Origin: Symsagittifera roscoffensis
Lineage: Eukaryota; Xenacoelomorpha; Acoela; Convolutidae
Direction of reading: 5' to 3'
DNA: 64,000 bases
Assembly (NCBI RefSeq): GCF_963678635.1
Contig: NC_087068.1
Location: 10,796,027-10,860,026 of the forward strand
Shown here: piece after piece, positions 55,162-64,000 of the stretch
Numbering within the stretch: position 1 is the first letter of the stretch
How the letters are laid out: every line of letters begins with the position of its first letter
Notes under the pieces: model-generated
Databases searched by the model: none
What the model was told of the DNA's origin: nothing
The model's input: only the letters and a program-made list of their open reading frames with translations
Made by a program: the position numbers and the translations under genes

Positions 55162-56180
55162 ATGAAAAATATGCCTGGAAAGCCCAAAATCAAAGAGCCA
55201 TCCAAAACTAAAGCTGTAACGAGAGTTTTTGCCTCGACAAGTACAATTGAGAAAAAGTTTGAATATCCTTCTTGTATCCTCTGCAAGGGAAACATGCCTT
55301 GTGGAAGTGCTCTGTGTTTAAGGAGAAAACTCCAACACAACGTGCAAACTTCTCTGCGGAAAACAAATTGTGCTTCTCCTGCTTACAAGGGAACCACGCA
55401 TTCCGGCAATGTCCCAGAGCAAAGAAATGCACCAAAACAGGTTGCACTAGCACCCATAGTGTACTTCTCCATGGTGCTGAACGTGTTTTTACTAGTCGAA
55501 ATCCGGACAAAAAGGATAGCCATACAAGACCCAACGCTGGTCAAACAAGATCTAATGCAGAGCCGGATAAAGCTAGCACAAACGCTGATCGAAAATCATT
55601 CAGCGAGAATATACCAAACGCAAGTTCGAATCATGCAGACATTAATCCCGTTCCGTTGGATGTAAGTTGCACAATCTCGAACGACCAATCATCAATCATA
55701 ATATCGAAAGGGTTACTGCCCATAATCAAGCTCCAAGTTTCCACCGATTTCCAGAGTGCTGATTGTTTAACATTGTGTGACTCAGCATCTAGTCATTCCT
55801 GGATATCGGCTAAATTAGTCAAACGTCTGAATCTCTCAGGAAGAGATTTGGATCTCACAGTAAATGATATTAACACAACGACTGTTGTTAAAACGAAACA
55901 AGTTCAGATGAAGGTATCTTCTAACTTCGATGGATTCGAATACATACTCGAATTAACCGCATTTGTCAAGGATGAACTTAAAGTCGGTACCGATACCGTC
56001 AACATCCCTGCCTTACAGAGCAAGTATCCGTACCTTGCTCCAATCAAACCAATTGTGTATAGCTACGCCGATGTAGACTTCATAATTGGTCAAGACTCCT
56101 TCCATGCTATTAGGCCTGAGGAGTATTTCAAGATAAAGTACGATCAAAAACTTCGCCCGTCGCGATCCGCCTTCCAATAG
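55162..56180 (+). pseudogene. BEL nucleocapsid and protease
   Basis: 55272-56180 is one 302-codon frame. CFSCLQGNHAFRQC (about residues 33-46) is a C-X2-C-X4-H-X4-C zinc knuckle, followed by a second Cys/His cluster CTKTGC...H. About residues 160-175 hold TLCDSASSHSWISAKLV, the BEL aspartic protease active site (DUF1758; D-S-A at the catalytic Asp). The end DFIIGQDSFHAI is the conserved protease C-terminus. The protease itself appears intact. Upstream, 55162-55270 is in a different frame, so a break separates it from gag. Confidence 0.85.
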
Positions 56181-56188
56181 GCTGGGTC

Positions 56189-57784
56189 TTGAGCGGCCCA
56201 ATGCCGACATCTACTGGTTTCCTTTCTACTTGTTTCAAGTGCAATACGGATGATACCGAACTAGCTTGTCAAATCAAACGCTGGTATGAAATAGAGTCAT
56301 ACGGAGCATACAAACAGGTCGACTCCCCTTCAGCCGTGGACAAAAGGGCGGCTAAAATACTTGATTCTTCCACCGTCCATGATGGATCAAGATACACTGT
56401 AGGTATGCTTTGGGCAGAAAAATCTATCATGTTACCAGACAATTACTATTCCTCTTTGGTTCAGTTAAAATCGTTGGAAAAACGTTTAGCGAAAGATCCT
56501 CACTTAAGGGATCAATACTCAAAAACTATCGAAGATGATTTGAGTAAAGAATACGTGATTCAAGTTCCTCCCCATAATTTTTCGAACCGCAGCATACGCG
56601 AGTGGTATCTTCCTCACCATCCCGTGGTGAACCCAAACAAACCTGGTAAAATGAGGCGTGTCCTTAATGGAGCGTCTAAATTCCACGGTTCATCATTGAA
56701 CAAATCGTTGCTAGTAGGACCCGACCTACTGCAAAACCTTGTAATCGTTCTCCTCCGTTTTCGTCAACATCATTTTGCCGTATCGGCTGACATTGAAGGG
56801 ATGTTCCTACAATTCGGCGTCCTTCCAGAGGACCAACCATCTCTTCGTTTTCTGTAGCGGGAGGACCCCACAGCCGATGCGGTTGTACACCAGTACACCA
56901 GACATATCTTTGGAGCGAGAGATTCGCCAACGTGTGCAAATTATGCATTGCAACGGACTGCAATGGATAATCAGGCGATGTTCCCTGACGCAGCGTCCGC
57001 AGTTCTAGAGAAGTTTTATATGTACGACTACCTAGACTCCTTTAAGGACCCTGATGTTGCATTTAAAATGAGTCAAGAGTTGATTACTCTGTTAGCTCTA
57101 GGTGGCTTTAAATTAACTAAGTTCGTAAGTAAAGTAACTAAAATTAATAAAGAGTTAAACCCGCCCCAAAGCGCGCCGCAACGGGAAAGTAAAAATATTG
57201 TAACTTGTGGGGATAATTCTTCTCATGTTCTTGGTCTGAAGTGGGACCATATTCACGACACTTTGGTCGTAAGCCGTAGTGTCAACCGTGAACTTAAAAA
57301 TTCGATAACACAGCGAACAGTGTTAAGTTTTGTTTCTTCCGTTTTCGACCCCATAGGTCTCGTAGCGCCCTATACCGTTAGAGCGCGATTATTATTGAAA
57401 GAAATCTGGCGCATTCATGGCCAACAATGGGATGTTGAGCTACCCGTTGATATCAAGACAAAATTTCTTGCCTGGCACTCTGGTTTGCCATCTCTAGGAA
57501 AAATGAGTATAAAGTGCAGCTACTTCTCCGCACCAGTTGATTGGGTTGAGTTACACATGTTCGGTGACAGCTCAGAAGAAATTTTTTGTGCTGTAGCTTT
57601 TCTTCGCGCCCGTGCGAAAACTTCACTCGAAACACAAGTTGCCTTCGTCTTTGGAAAAGCTAGCGTCGCGCCCATGAAAGCGCTTTCCATCCCGAAGCTT
57701 GAACTGCAGGCCGCGTTACTCGCTACACGCTTGAAGGAAGATGTCCTCAAAGCTCTAACCATTCCTGTGTTAAACACGTTCATG
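56189..57784 (+). pseudogene. BEL reverse transcriptase (stop and active-site change)
   Basis: 56189-56857 carries the RT start: WYEIESYGAY, EWYLPHHPVVNPNKPGKMRR, VLNGASKF and AVSADIEGMFLQFGV with the first catalytic Asp. A TAG at 56855-56857 interrupts, and the same frame resumes at once to 57784. The palm motif is FYMYDYLDSF at 57014-57043. BEL elements normally have two adjacent Asp residues here; the first is Tyr (TAC at 57023-57025). Later KFVSKVTKI and VLGLKWD fit the thumb. Stop plus lost catalytic Asp mean no activity. Confidence 0.88.
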
Positions 57785-58588
57785 TGAACTGACAGCACCA
57801 CTGTGCTCCAGTGGTTAAACTCAGGTAGTAAGCAACCCACGTTCGTGGCTAACCGGATTGGAGAGATTCTGGAAAGTACGACTGTAGACCAGTGGTTTCA
57901 CGTCTTAAGTGGAGACAACCCTGCTGATACGGGAACCAGAGGAATCTCAGCGGAGTCCTTAAAAACAAGCAGCTGGGTGAACGGGCCGAGTCTGCTGAAA
58001 AGTGGCGAGTGGCCTTTCAAGCCGAGCATAGAAATACTTAAGAAAATCCGCCTGGCTGGTCCTGCTTGTGACCATAATGAAGGTTTAGAGCAGGCCTCTA
58101 ATTTTTCAAATGTTGCACAAAAACAAAAACAACCCATTTTATTTGCATGGGAAGATTTCAGCTCGTTTCGTAAACTCCAGCGAGTGGTTGCCTTCTTGCT
58201 CAGACTTAGTCCGAAACACCGGCACTACCGCACTAAAGTCAAGGAAATAACCGATCCGGTTGAACTAGAAACCGCCAAACAACGACTTTTGTTGATTTCC
58301 CAAAAGGAATCTTTTGAAGCGGAATATTTACTCCTGTCCTGCAACAAAACCGTCAAAAAGTTATGTCGTATTGCACAATATGCACCGTTTATGGGTCCTG
58401 CATTCCTCATTTGTTCAACTGGGCGAATTCGCTGCCTAGTTGAAACTGAATATGACACAAAACACCCCATAATCCTTGATGGAAGGCATTCTCTGGTGAA
58501 ATTGTTCGTAAATGATATTCATTATCGCTATCAGCACCAGTTCTTAGACTACCTGCGAGCTGTAATTCACTTAGAGTCGCAATCTTGA
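57785..58588 (+). pseudogene. BEL RNase H and integrase N-terminus
   Basis: Follows RT in the same frame after a TGA at 57785-57787. TDSTTVLQWLNS (RNase H Asp), NRIGEILEST and HVLSGDNPADTGTRGI are conserved BEL RNase H segments. The frame continues into HPIILDGRHSLVKLFVNDIH then YRYQHQ, the His pair of the integrase zinc-binding domain. The frame is lost at 58588, before the Cys pair CLICRKRK. Confidence 0.85.
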
Positions 58589-59624
58589 ACCTTGGCTCTT
58601 TATTAAAGTCCATTGAAGTCCACTGCCTCATATGTAGGAAGCGCAAAGCCAAAACTGTCACACCTATGATGGCAGAGCTTCCATTTGAAAGGCTTGGTTA
58701 CCGCCAGCCTCCCTTCACAAACTGTGGTGTTGATTACTTTGGACCCTTTTACGTCTCAATCAGGAGGAGTTCTGAAAAACGATGGTGCTTCCTTTTTACA
58801 TGTATGACCACCAGAGCTGTACATATTGAGATTGTCTCATCCATGGACACGAGTTTGTGTGTAATGGGAATCGAAAGATTCATTGCCCGTCGCGGCACTC
58901 CATCAGTCATTTGGTCTGATAACGGCACCAATTTTGTGGAAGCCGAAAACGAACTCTTAAATTGTATTCAGTCGTAGAACGGACAAGCACCCCCAGAGCT
59001 GTCGAAAAAGGGTATTAAGTGGAAATTTAACCCCCGGCAGCCCCGCATCACGGTGGTTCTTGGGAACGTCTCGTTCGGTGTTGTAAAAGGGTATTCTACG
59101 CAATAATAGGAAGTAGAAAGCTCACTCCCGAAGTCCTTGAAACAACTTTCTGTCTTGTAGAACAATCTCTGAACGCTCGACCCATAACATCAGTAAGGGC
59201 AAGTCCGGATGGTTTCGAGGTGTTAACTCCTAATCAATTTTTGTTAGGCCGAAATGGTACTAGCTTTCCTTCTCTCTCTTTCCAGGAGCACTTCGACCAT
59301 CGAAAGCAATATATCCGAGCGCAAAGCTACGCCAACGCAATTTGGAGTCGTTGGCTGCGAGTTTATGTGCCAGCGCTGAATAAACGCAGTAAGTGGCACT
59401 CCGATAGTGACGTTATTTTAAAAACAGGGGATTTAGTGTGGATTGTTGACGAACGCAGCCCAAGGGGACACTACCCTCTGGCTCGTATAAAAACCCTTAA
59501 TTACGGAAAAGACAACATAGCTCGATCCGCCGTAGTTACCACCCGCTCCGGGGAGCTAACTCGATCGGCCGTAAAACTCGCACCCGTTTTCGCTCCTTTG
59601 GGCGCGGAAGATGTTCGCGCTTAA
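58585..59624 (+). pseudogene. BEL integrase core and C-terminus
   Basis: 58585-58977 has CLICRKRKAKTVTPMMAELP, NCGVDYFGPFYV with catalytic Asp 1, VHIEIVSSMDT and VIWSDNGTNFVEAENEL with Asp 2. A TAG lies at 58975-58977. After a one-base shift near 59030 the frame runs unbroken from about 59033 to the TAA at 59624, with PHHGGSWERLVRCCKRV carrying the catalytic Glu. TPNQFLLGRN and GDLVWIVDE...PLARI complete the C-terminal domain. The DDE residues are all present. The stop codon overlaps the start of the 3' LTR. Confidence 0.88.
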
Positions 59625-59915
59625 AATAATCTTAAATTAATGACGTCATTATAGCGCGAAAGTGAAAAAGCTAAAATTAGATTTTCTTATACAAAAGGCC
59701 TTGAAAACTACTGGTTTGTCCGATTAAGGTCAGTTTGCCATCAAAATGTTTATAGATTTTTGAGATTGTTGGAAACCGTATTGCTAAAAATGTTAACCGA
59801 AAAATGTTTAACCGATATTACTTATTCTATATATTATCTGTTGAATTGCCGATAATTTACAGATATTGAAGCAGATTTTTGTAAGGTCTTACAGGATACA
59901 CGAGAGTGCGGCACA
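59612..59915 (+). repeat. BEL 3' LTR
   Basis: 304 bp, a near-identical partner of 50184-50486, overlapping the last 13 bp of the integrase frame. Followed by AAATT (target duplication). Confidence 0.92.
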
Positions 59916-59929
59916 AAATTTGATACTCA

Positions 59930-60375
59930 ATTGCATGACGGTAATCTTGGTGATAGGATATCGGTATGGCTTTAAGACCTTGAAATCGTAATCAATACAG
60001 CAGCTCAATTGGTCTTAAAGCTTTGCTGTTGAACCCAGCCAGTCCCTCAGAAATTCTACAGTTGCAGCACTTAGATGACGGTAAAATCGGTGATAGGGCG
60101 GCGGTCACGTCTTAAGACCTTGAAAATAAACTCATCACACCAGCTCAATTGAGTTTGGAGCTTTGCTGTTAAATCGAGCCAGTCCATGAGAAATTTTGTT
60201 GTCGCAGCACTTGGATGATGGTAATTTTGGTTTTTGGTGATAGAGCAGCGGTCAGGCTTAAAGTCCTTGAAACCATTATCGAGACAGCAATTCGATCAAT
60301 GATCTTGAAACAATAATCAACACAGCAGCTCAGTTCGGTTAAGAGCTTTGCTGTTGAGAAATTGCATGACATAAG
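59930..60375. repeat. 140-bp tandem repeat, about three units
   Basis: GATGACGGTAA-AT-GGTGATAG recurs at 59934, 60073 and 60213 with an exact 140-bp step. Each unit has AAGACCTTGAAA, CAGCTCAAT and GAGCTTTGCTGTT words. Units are diverged, and the last has an internal duplication. The BEL element inserted at its left edge. No gene. Confidence 0.85.
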
Positions 60376-61357
60376 AAATGGTATGGCAGATTTGCATCAT
60401 TTTACTGCTTATCAGCGTGCAATCAAGTTATTCATTTTTGAGCCCTTCAATAGGTAACGAGTGTCCGTTTTCTTCTCGCATTTAAAGATGGCGCAAAAAT
60501 TGTTACTTATCGTAATTGTTCCGACCATTGCAAATGAGGAGGAACTTTGTATTGGGTGTGTTTCAGTTTTTTAAACCTTTTTTCCACGCAAAATCAAGTA
60601 ACACAAAAATCATCGGAATGAGTCGAAAGATAAATCAACTAAAACCCTTTCATTCGTGATTCTAAAAACAAAAAAGAAAATCGAAAAAATTCTTCCCGCA
60701 ATAATGAGAAAAACCAGTATACAATTTTGGATTTTATGGTCTAGTTTCGAGCTAATAGGGTGAGCATGCAGGCTTAAGGTAGCTGATTTTTGCTTAATTC
60801 CAGCCATGATAATAGTTTTACTTAGGTAGAGTTATCTTTTGAAATTTAAGCGCCAATTTTCAAAATTAAGAAAAGCTAAAAATTTCTGCAAATAAATTTG
60901 AAAAATTACTTAAATTTTAACAATTTTTTTTTCGTTTTTTTTTGTAGGTAACTTAATACAAAATGTCTTCCAATGGGCCTAAATTACTATGACTGTCAAT
61001 TAATTCTAATTTATTTGTTTTAGTTCAGATCTTTTTATTATACCACGCAGAAAATCCCGACACCAAACAGAATATATATTTTAAACTGGTCGGAACATTC
61101 TGTGATGCTTGCACAGTAACCAGCTGTCCTTGTGGCTACGACCATTTGAAAAAACTGGCAAAACTTTGACTGCGTTTTAGTTTTTTTGTTTTCCACCCAA
61201 AATTAAGTTCCAAAAGTAATCATCGCATCGGGTTGAGTGATAAATCATTAATATGTCTTTTCAGTCGCGATTCGAACAAAAATAATTGTGTCAGTCGGTC
61301 ATATGAAAGAAATTTGATTTAGTTTGGTTCAATTTGAAGTTTGGCAATGGTCGAATT
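60376..61357. other. A+T-rich spacer, nothing seen
   Basis: No supported gene. TTTTTTAAACCTTTTTTCCACGCAAAATCAAG-type sequence recurs loosely at about 60570 and about 61180, too weak to call. Confidence 0.35.
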
Positions 61358-61729
61358 CAGGGGCGGATTTAGGGAGGGGGCGGGGGGGGGGGCGGACGCC
61401 CTTTCTCAGGGATTCGACCCCCTGCCGACCCAAAGGGTCCCCCCTTTGATACTTTTTCAGAATTCCATTTTTGGCTGACCGACCCTAAAATTTTTCTAAA
61501 GGTGCCTTCGGCGCCAATATATACTAATTTTGAGGGGGAGCGCGCGCCAAAAAAACGCGTTTTTTTTGTCAAAATTTTCCAAAAAGTGCCCAAAAACGGT
61601 CTTCTTACTGCTTTGGGAGAGCTCTGAAAATCAATCTGATCGACCTAAAAAAAAAAGTCGTCAAAGTTTTGGAAATTTTTTTGAAAATACGCCCCCCCCC
61701 CCCTCGAGAAAATCCTAGATCCGCCCCTG
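61358..61729 (-). mobile_element. hAT-like MITE, copy 3, perfect 8-bp target duplication
   Basis: Termini CAGGGGCGGATTTAGG and CCTAGATCCGCCCCTG, with flanks 61350-61357 and 61730-61737 both GTCGAATT. The perfect 8-bp duplication and CAGGGG ends fit hAT. Inverted relative to copies 1 and 2. Poly(G)/poly(C) runs of 10 or more lie next to each end. Non-coding. Confidence 0.95.
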
Positions 61730-61903
61730 GTCGAATTGGTCCCGTCAGGCTCAAAACTTTTGCGTCTTTTGAAACAAAAGAGTGAGAAATCAGAAGAGCA
61801 AAATTAACGATTAACAACAAGGAAAAACGTTATAGATTGGAATAGAGCAACATCGTTAATCGCAATTTGTCTAAAATATTGAGTAGAGCTGTCTTCTTAC
61901 TGA

Positions 61904-61984
61904 CCGATTTCAAAGTGGTTACGAGAATTCAAGAATGAAGAGCAAGAGCTTCCATTTCAAGTGAACTACTATGCAGAGCGTTAA
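61904..61984 (+). pseudogene. Possible small terminal exon
   Basis: The frame PISKWLREFKNEEQELPFQV then NYYAER and TAA. It is preceded by TTCAAAG, which could serve as an acceptor. The composition is natural, but 26 codons is little evidence and no neighbour supports it. Confidence 0.22.
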
Positions 61985-62364
61985 TGAAGTTATATCCAGA
62001 TTTAGTTTCTGGATGTCGTTAGCTTCTTAAGTTAATTACGTGAGGGCAGTAAACCTGATTATGTTGAGGAAAGGCGAGTTTCAGATTGATCCCTCTGAAA
62101 TGAATCAAATTTAAACTGTCTAACAAAATCTAAATTACCGGGGGCCCAACACTGTACTTAATGGCGTTCGCGTGTTTTAGTTATTTAGATACCTGACCAT
62201 GAAGGGGTAATTATTTCTATTTGGATTGGGAGGTTTTTTGGTGGCAGGTTTCAGTGACATCTAGTTGTATCGATCCTAAAGTTCCATGTCATTAATGAAA
62301 CGCGAATTGGCTCCGACTGATTGAGGTACAGAAGCACAAGGATAGTGGAACCTGATCTAAACGG

Positions 62365-62657
62365 TGGAACCTGATCTAAACTACATTTTATGATTGGATA
62401 AATTAAATGTTTTACCAATGTAAAGTATTTAATATTAACCAATCATGATCCATCTAACTAACAACCCACTTATTTGTAAGTGCTGAAGTTACTTGTAATT
62501 TCAGCACCAGAGAGATTTGAATTTAACTTAGAAATTAGTTGGACTCTCCCGAGCACTTCAGCAGCCGCAATAAACCAGTATACCCTAGATCTATTGAGCC
62601 TAGCAGAGACTAGTTAAACAACCTGAGACTAGATAGTATAAGAGTAAGATTAGGATC
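62365..62657. repeat. Putative LTR, left copy (TRIM-like element)
   Basis: Direct repeat of 63708-64000 with one difference seen in 293 bp. It begins TGGAACCTGATCTAAACTAC and includes an AATAAA (CCGCAATAAACC). GGTGGAACCTGATCTAAAC is duplicated at the left border (62344 and 62363). The true end may lie beyond 62657 because the partner leaves the window. Confidence 0.65.
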
Positions 62658-63707
62658 GGTATTAGACTAAGAAGTTGCACGAATCTATCCGGCCGAAAAT
62701 AAGATAGCGTGACGAGCAGACGGTGCAAAGTCTGGTACAAGTCTGGTGCAAGATCTGGTACAAAGTCTTAGAAAGAAATAATAAAACACAAAAAAGTCGA
62801 AAGACTAACCCATACCACAAACAATTTGCTTTTTGGAAAAAGTACATAACCAACAAGACATAAGTAAGACCACAACAAACCCAACATAAAACGTTGTCAC
62901 ATAACAGGACCCCTCACAAAAACCGCATGAAATCATACTCCCACTCCTGGCCTAACCCACCAGGAAGGACGTCCTGAGCATGCTCTATAGCCGGCCTAAC
63001 CCACCGCGCTACATCCACGCTTTGTGACCACACCTCTATTTTTAATAAGAGCTACTCAAGGGTGAGTAACTCTTCAAAATAACCGAACTAAAACAAAAAG
63101 CTTTTGTGAAAACAACTAACTAAAATCATTATTAAAAAATATTAAACTAATAAAAGTTTTATAAAATGTAAAATCACATGATGCAATATATAGATCAGAA
63201 TACAACACCAAGGACGAACATCAAAAGACAAGACGACCCCACTACACTCGAGAGAGAATGACCAACTACAATCGATATGCCGCTCACAACCACAACTCAA
63301 AGGATTTAGAGTACGACTTGACCTCGCAGAAAAGGACTTCATTGAACTAGACCAATGACCACCTCGATGTTCAAGTATACGTACAGATCCGAGTAACCAG
63401 GCATCCCCTCCACGCACAATCTCCACGCCATTCCCAAGCTAGATCAGACACAAAAGAAGTTCTCCACGAAGAACAGAAAAACCTGACATAGCCAACCATT
63501 CTGAAATCAGATTTGAGTTTGTTGCGAAGACTTAGTCGTTGTCACAAGAAGAACACAACGTCTTATGTCTCTAACTCCAGCTTCCTGGAACTTCCTTAAC
63601 AAAAATGAAACAAAAGAAATATGATGTTCGCCAAACACCAACGTCCATCATCCATCCTTCGAATTGCAGAAGAACTATTATAAAAAACTCTGTAAAACCC
63701 GGATGGG
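62658..63707. mobile_element. Interior of putative non-coding LTR element
   Basis: 1,050 bp between the direct repeats, with different base composition (C/A-rich on the plus strand). It contains a tandem GTGCAA-TCTGGTACAA cluster at 62723-62765 and GGCCTAACCCACC twice (62949, 62993). A 94-codon minus-strand frame at 63142-63426 matches no retroelement protein I know. No gag or pol. A TRIM-like miniature LTR element is the best reading. Confidence 0.5.
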
Positions 63708-64000
63708 TGGAACCTGATCTAAACTACATTTTATGATTGGATAAATTAAATGTTTTACCAATGTAAAGTATTTAATATTAACCAATCATGATCCATCTAA
63801 CTAACAACCCACTTATTTGTAAGTGCTGAAGTTACTTGTAATTTCAGCACCAGAGAGATTTGAATTTAACTTAGAATTTAGTTGGACTCTCCCGAGCACT
63901 TCAGCAGCCGCAATAAACCAGTATACCCTAGATCTATTGAGCCTAGCAGAGACTAGTTAAACAACCTGAGACTAGATAGTATAAGAGTAAGATTAGGATC
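63708..64000. repeat. Putative LTR, right copy (cut by window end)
   Basis: The partner of 62365-62657, preceded by CCCGGATGGG, which is not a convincing polypurine tract. Its right end is outside the window, so the target duplication cannot be tested. Confidence 0.65.

Larger units (their letters stand above)
50184..59915 (+). mobile_element. BEL/Pao LTR retrotransposon, near-complete, inactive
   Basis: A 9.7-kb plus-strand element with LTRs 50184-50486 and 59612-59915 and the duplication AAATT at 50179-50183 and 59916-59920. The internal order is a repeat-rich leader, a small upstream frame, gag (DUF1759-type), zinc knuckles, protease (DUF1758-type), RT, RNase H, integrase, which is diagnostic of BEL/Pao. 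The LTRs differ at fewer than ten positions by eye, so it is younger than the gypsy element. Pol has three in-frame stops and several indels. Some indels lie in A-runs and could be read errors. Confidence 0.95.

Noticed and set aside
53260-58931. Minus-strand frames opposite BEL gag and pol
   Set aside because: Shadows of the plus-strand element; compositions are complementary artefacts.
63142-63426. 94-codon minus-strand frame inside the putative TRIM-like element
   Set aside because: No similarity to gag, pol or any family I recognise; open frames of this size are expected in C/A-rich DNA.

Overview
This is a strongly A+T-rich, intron-bearing, repeat-dominated stretch of a eukaryotic nuclear genome. 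It is very probably an invertebrate animal. BEL/Pao retrotransposons are essentially confined to Metazoa, and one sits at 50184-59915 beside a Ty3/gypsy element, a decayed LINE, hAT-like and TA-flanked MITEs and long palindromic repeats. Candidate exons have eukaryotic splice sites, including one 48-bp intron, which is the very short size typical of larvacean tunicates. That hint is weak and I do not name a species. I see no rRNA, tRNA or CRISPR array. There is one assembly gap (200 N at 14039-14238).

Layout. 1-1547: a copy of the local 'A' repeat, then an hAT-like MITE. 1548-8579: a full-length but frameshifted gypsy element on the minus strand, with 254-bp LTRs and a 5-bp target duplication. 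8580-10345: A+T-rich sequence with a second hAT-like MITE and a probable plus-strand 3' exon. 10346-18200: a diverged duplicated block carrying decayed minus-strand exons of an unknown gene. 18200-23200: small MITEs, a microsatellite palindrome and a fossil plus-strand exon. 23219-27952: the most gene-like locus, a minus-strand gene joining a NERD-type nuclease domain to a UvrD-like SF1 helicase and bracketed by inverted A repeats. 27953-34300: more A/B repeats, a 488-bp-period tandem array of a TTAGACG-terminated MITE, a coding-looking minus-strand exon, and a 720-bp palindromic MITE. 34305-48440: a tandem segmental duplication of about 5.5-6.5 kb (two long units and a partial third) built of A/B repeats and large inverted repeats. 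48950-49960: LINE reverse transcriptase fossil. 50184-59915: BEL/Pao element with a tandem-repeat leader and an unusual open frame upstream of gag. 59916-64000: 140-bp tandem repeats, a third hAT-like MITE with a perfect 8-bp target duplication, and a pair of near-identical direct repeats that look like LTRs of a short non-coding (TRIM-like) element running off the window.

How it fits together. Nearly everything here is mobile-element biology. The most distinctive undescribed item is the A/B repeat family. Its units carry a small hairpin near each end; the 5' stem shows compensatory base changes between copies, and units join or nest repeatedly at one precise point. Two inverted copies bracket the nuclease-helicase gene. 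Whether that gene is cargo, an autonomous driver or simply a neighbour cannot be decided from one locus.
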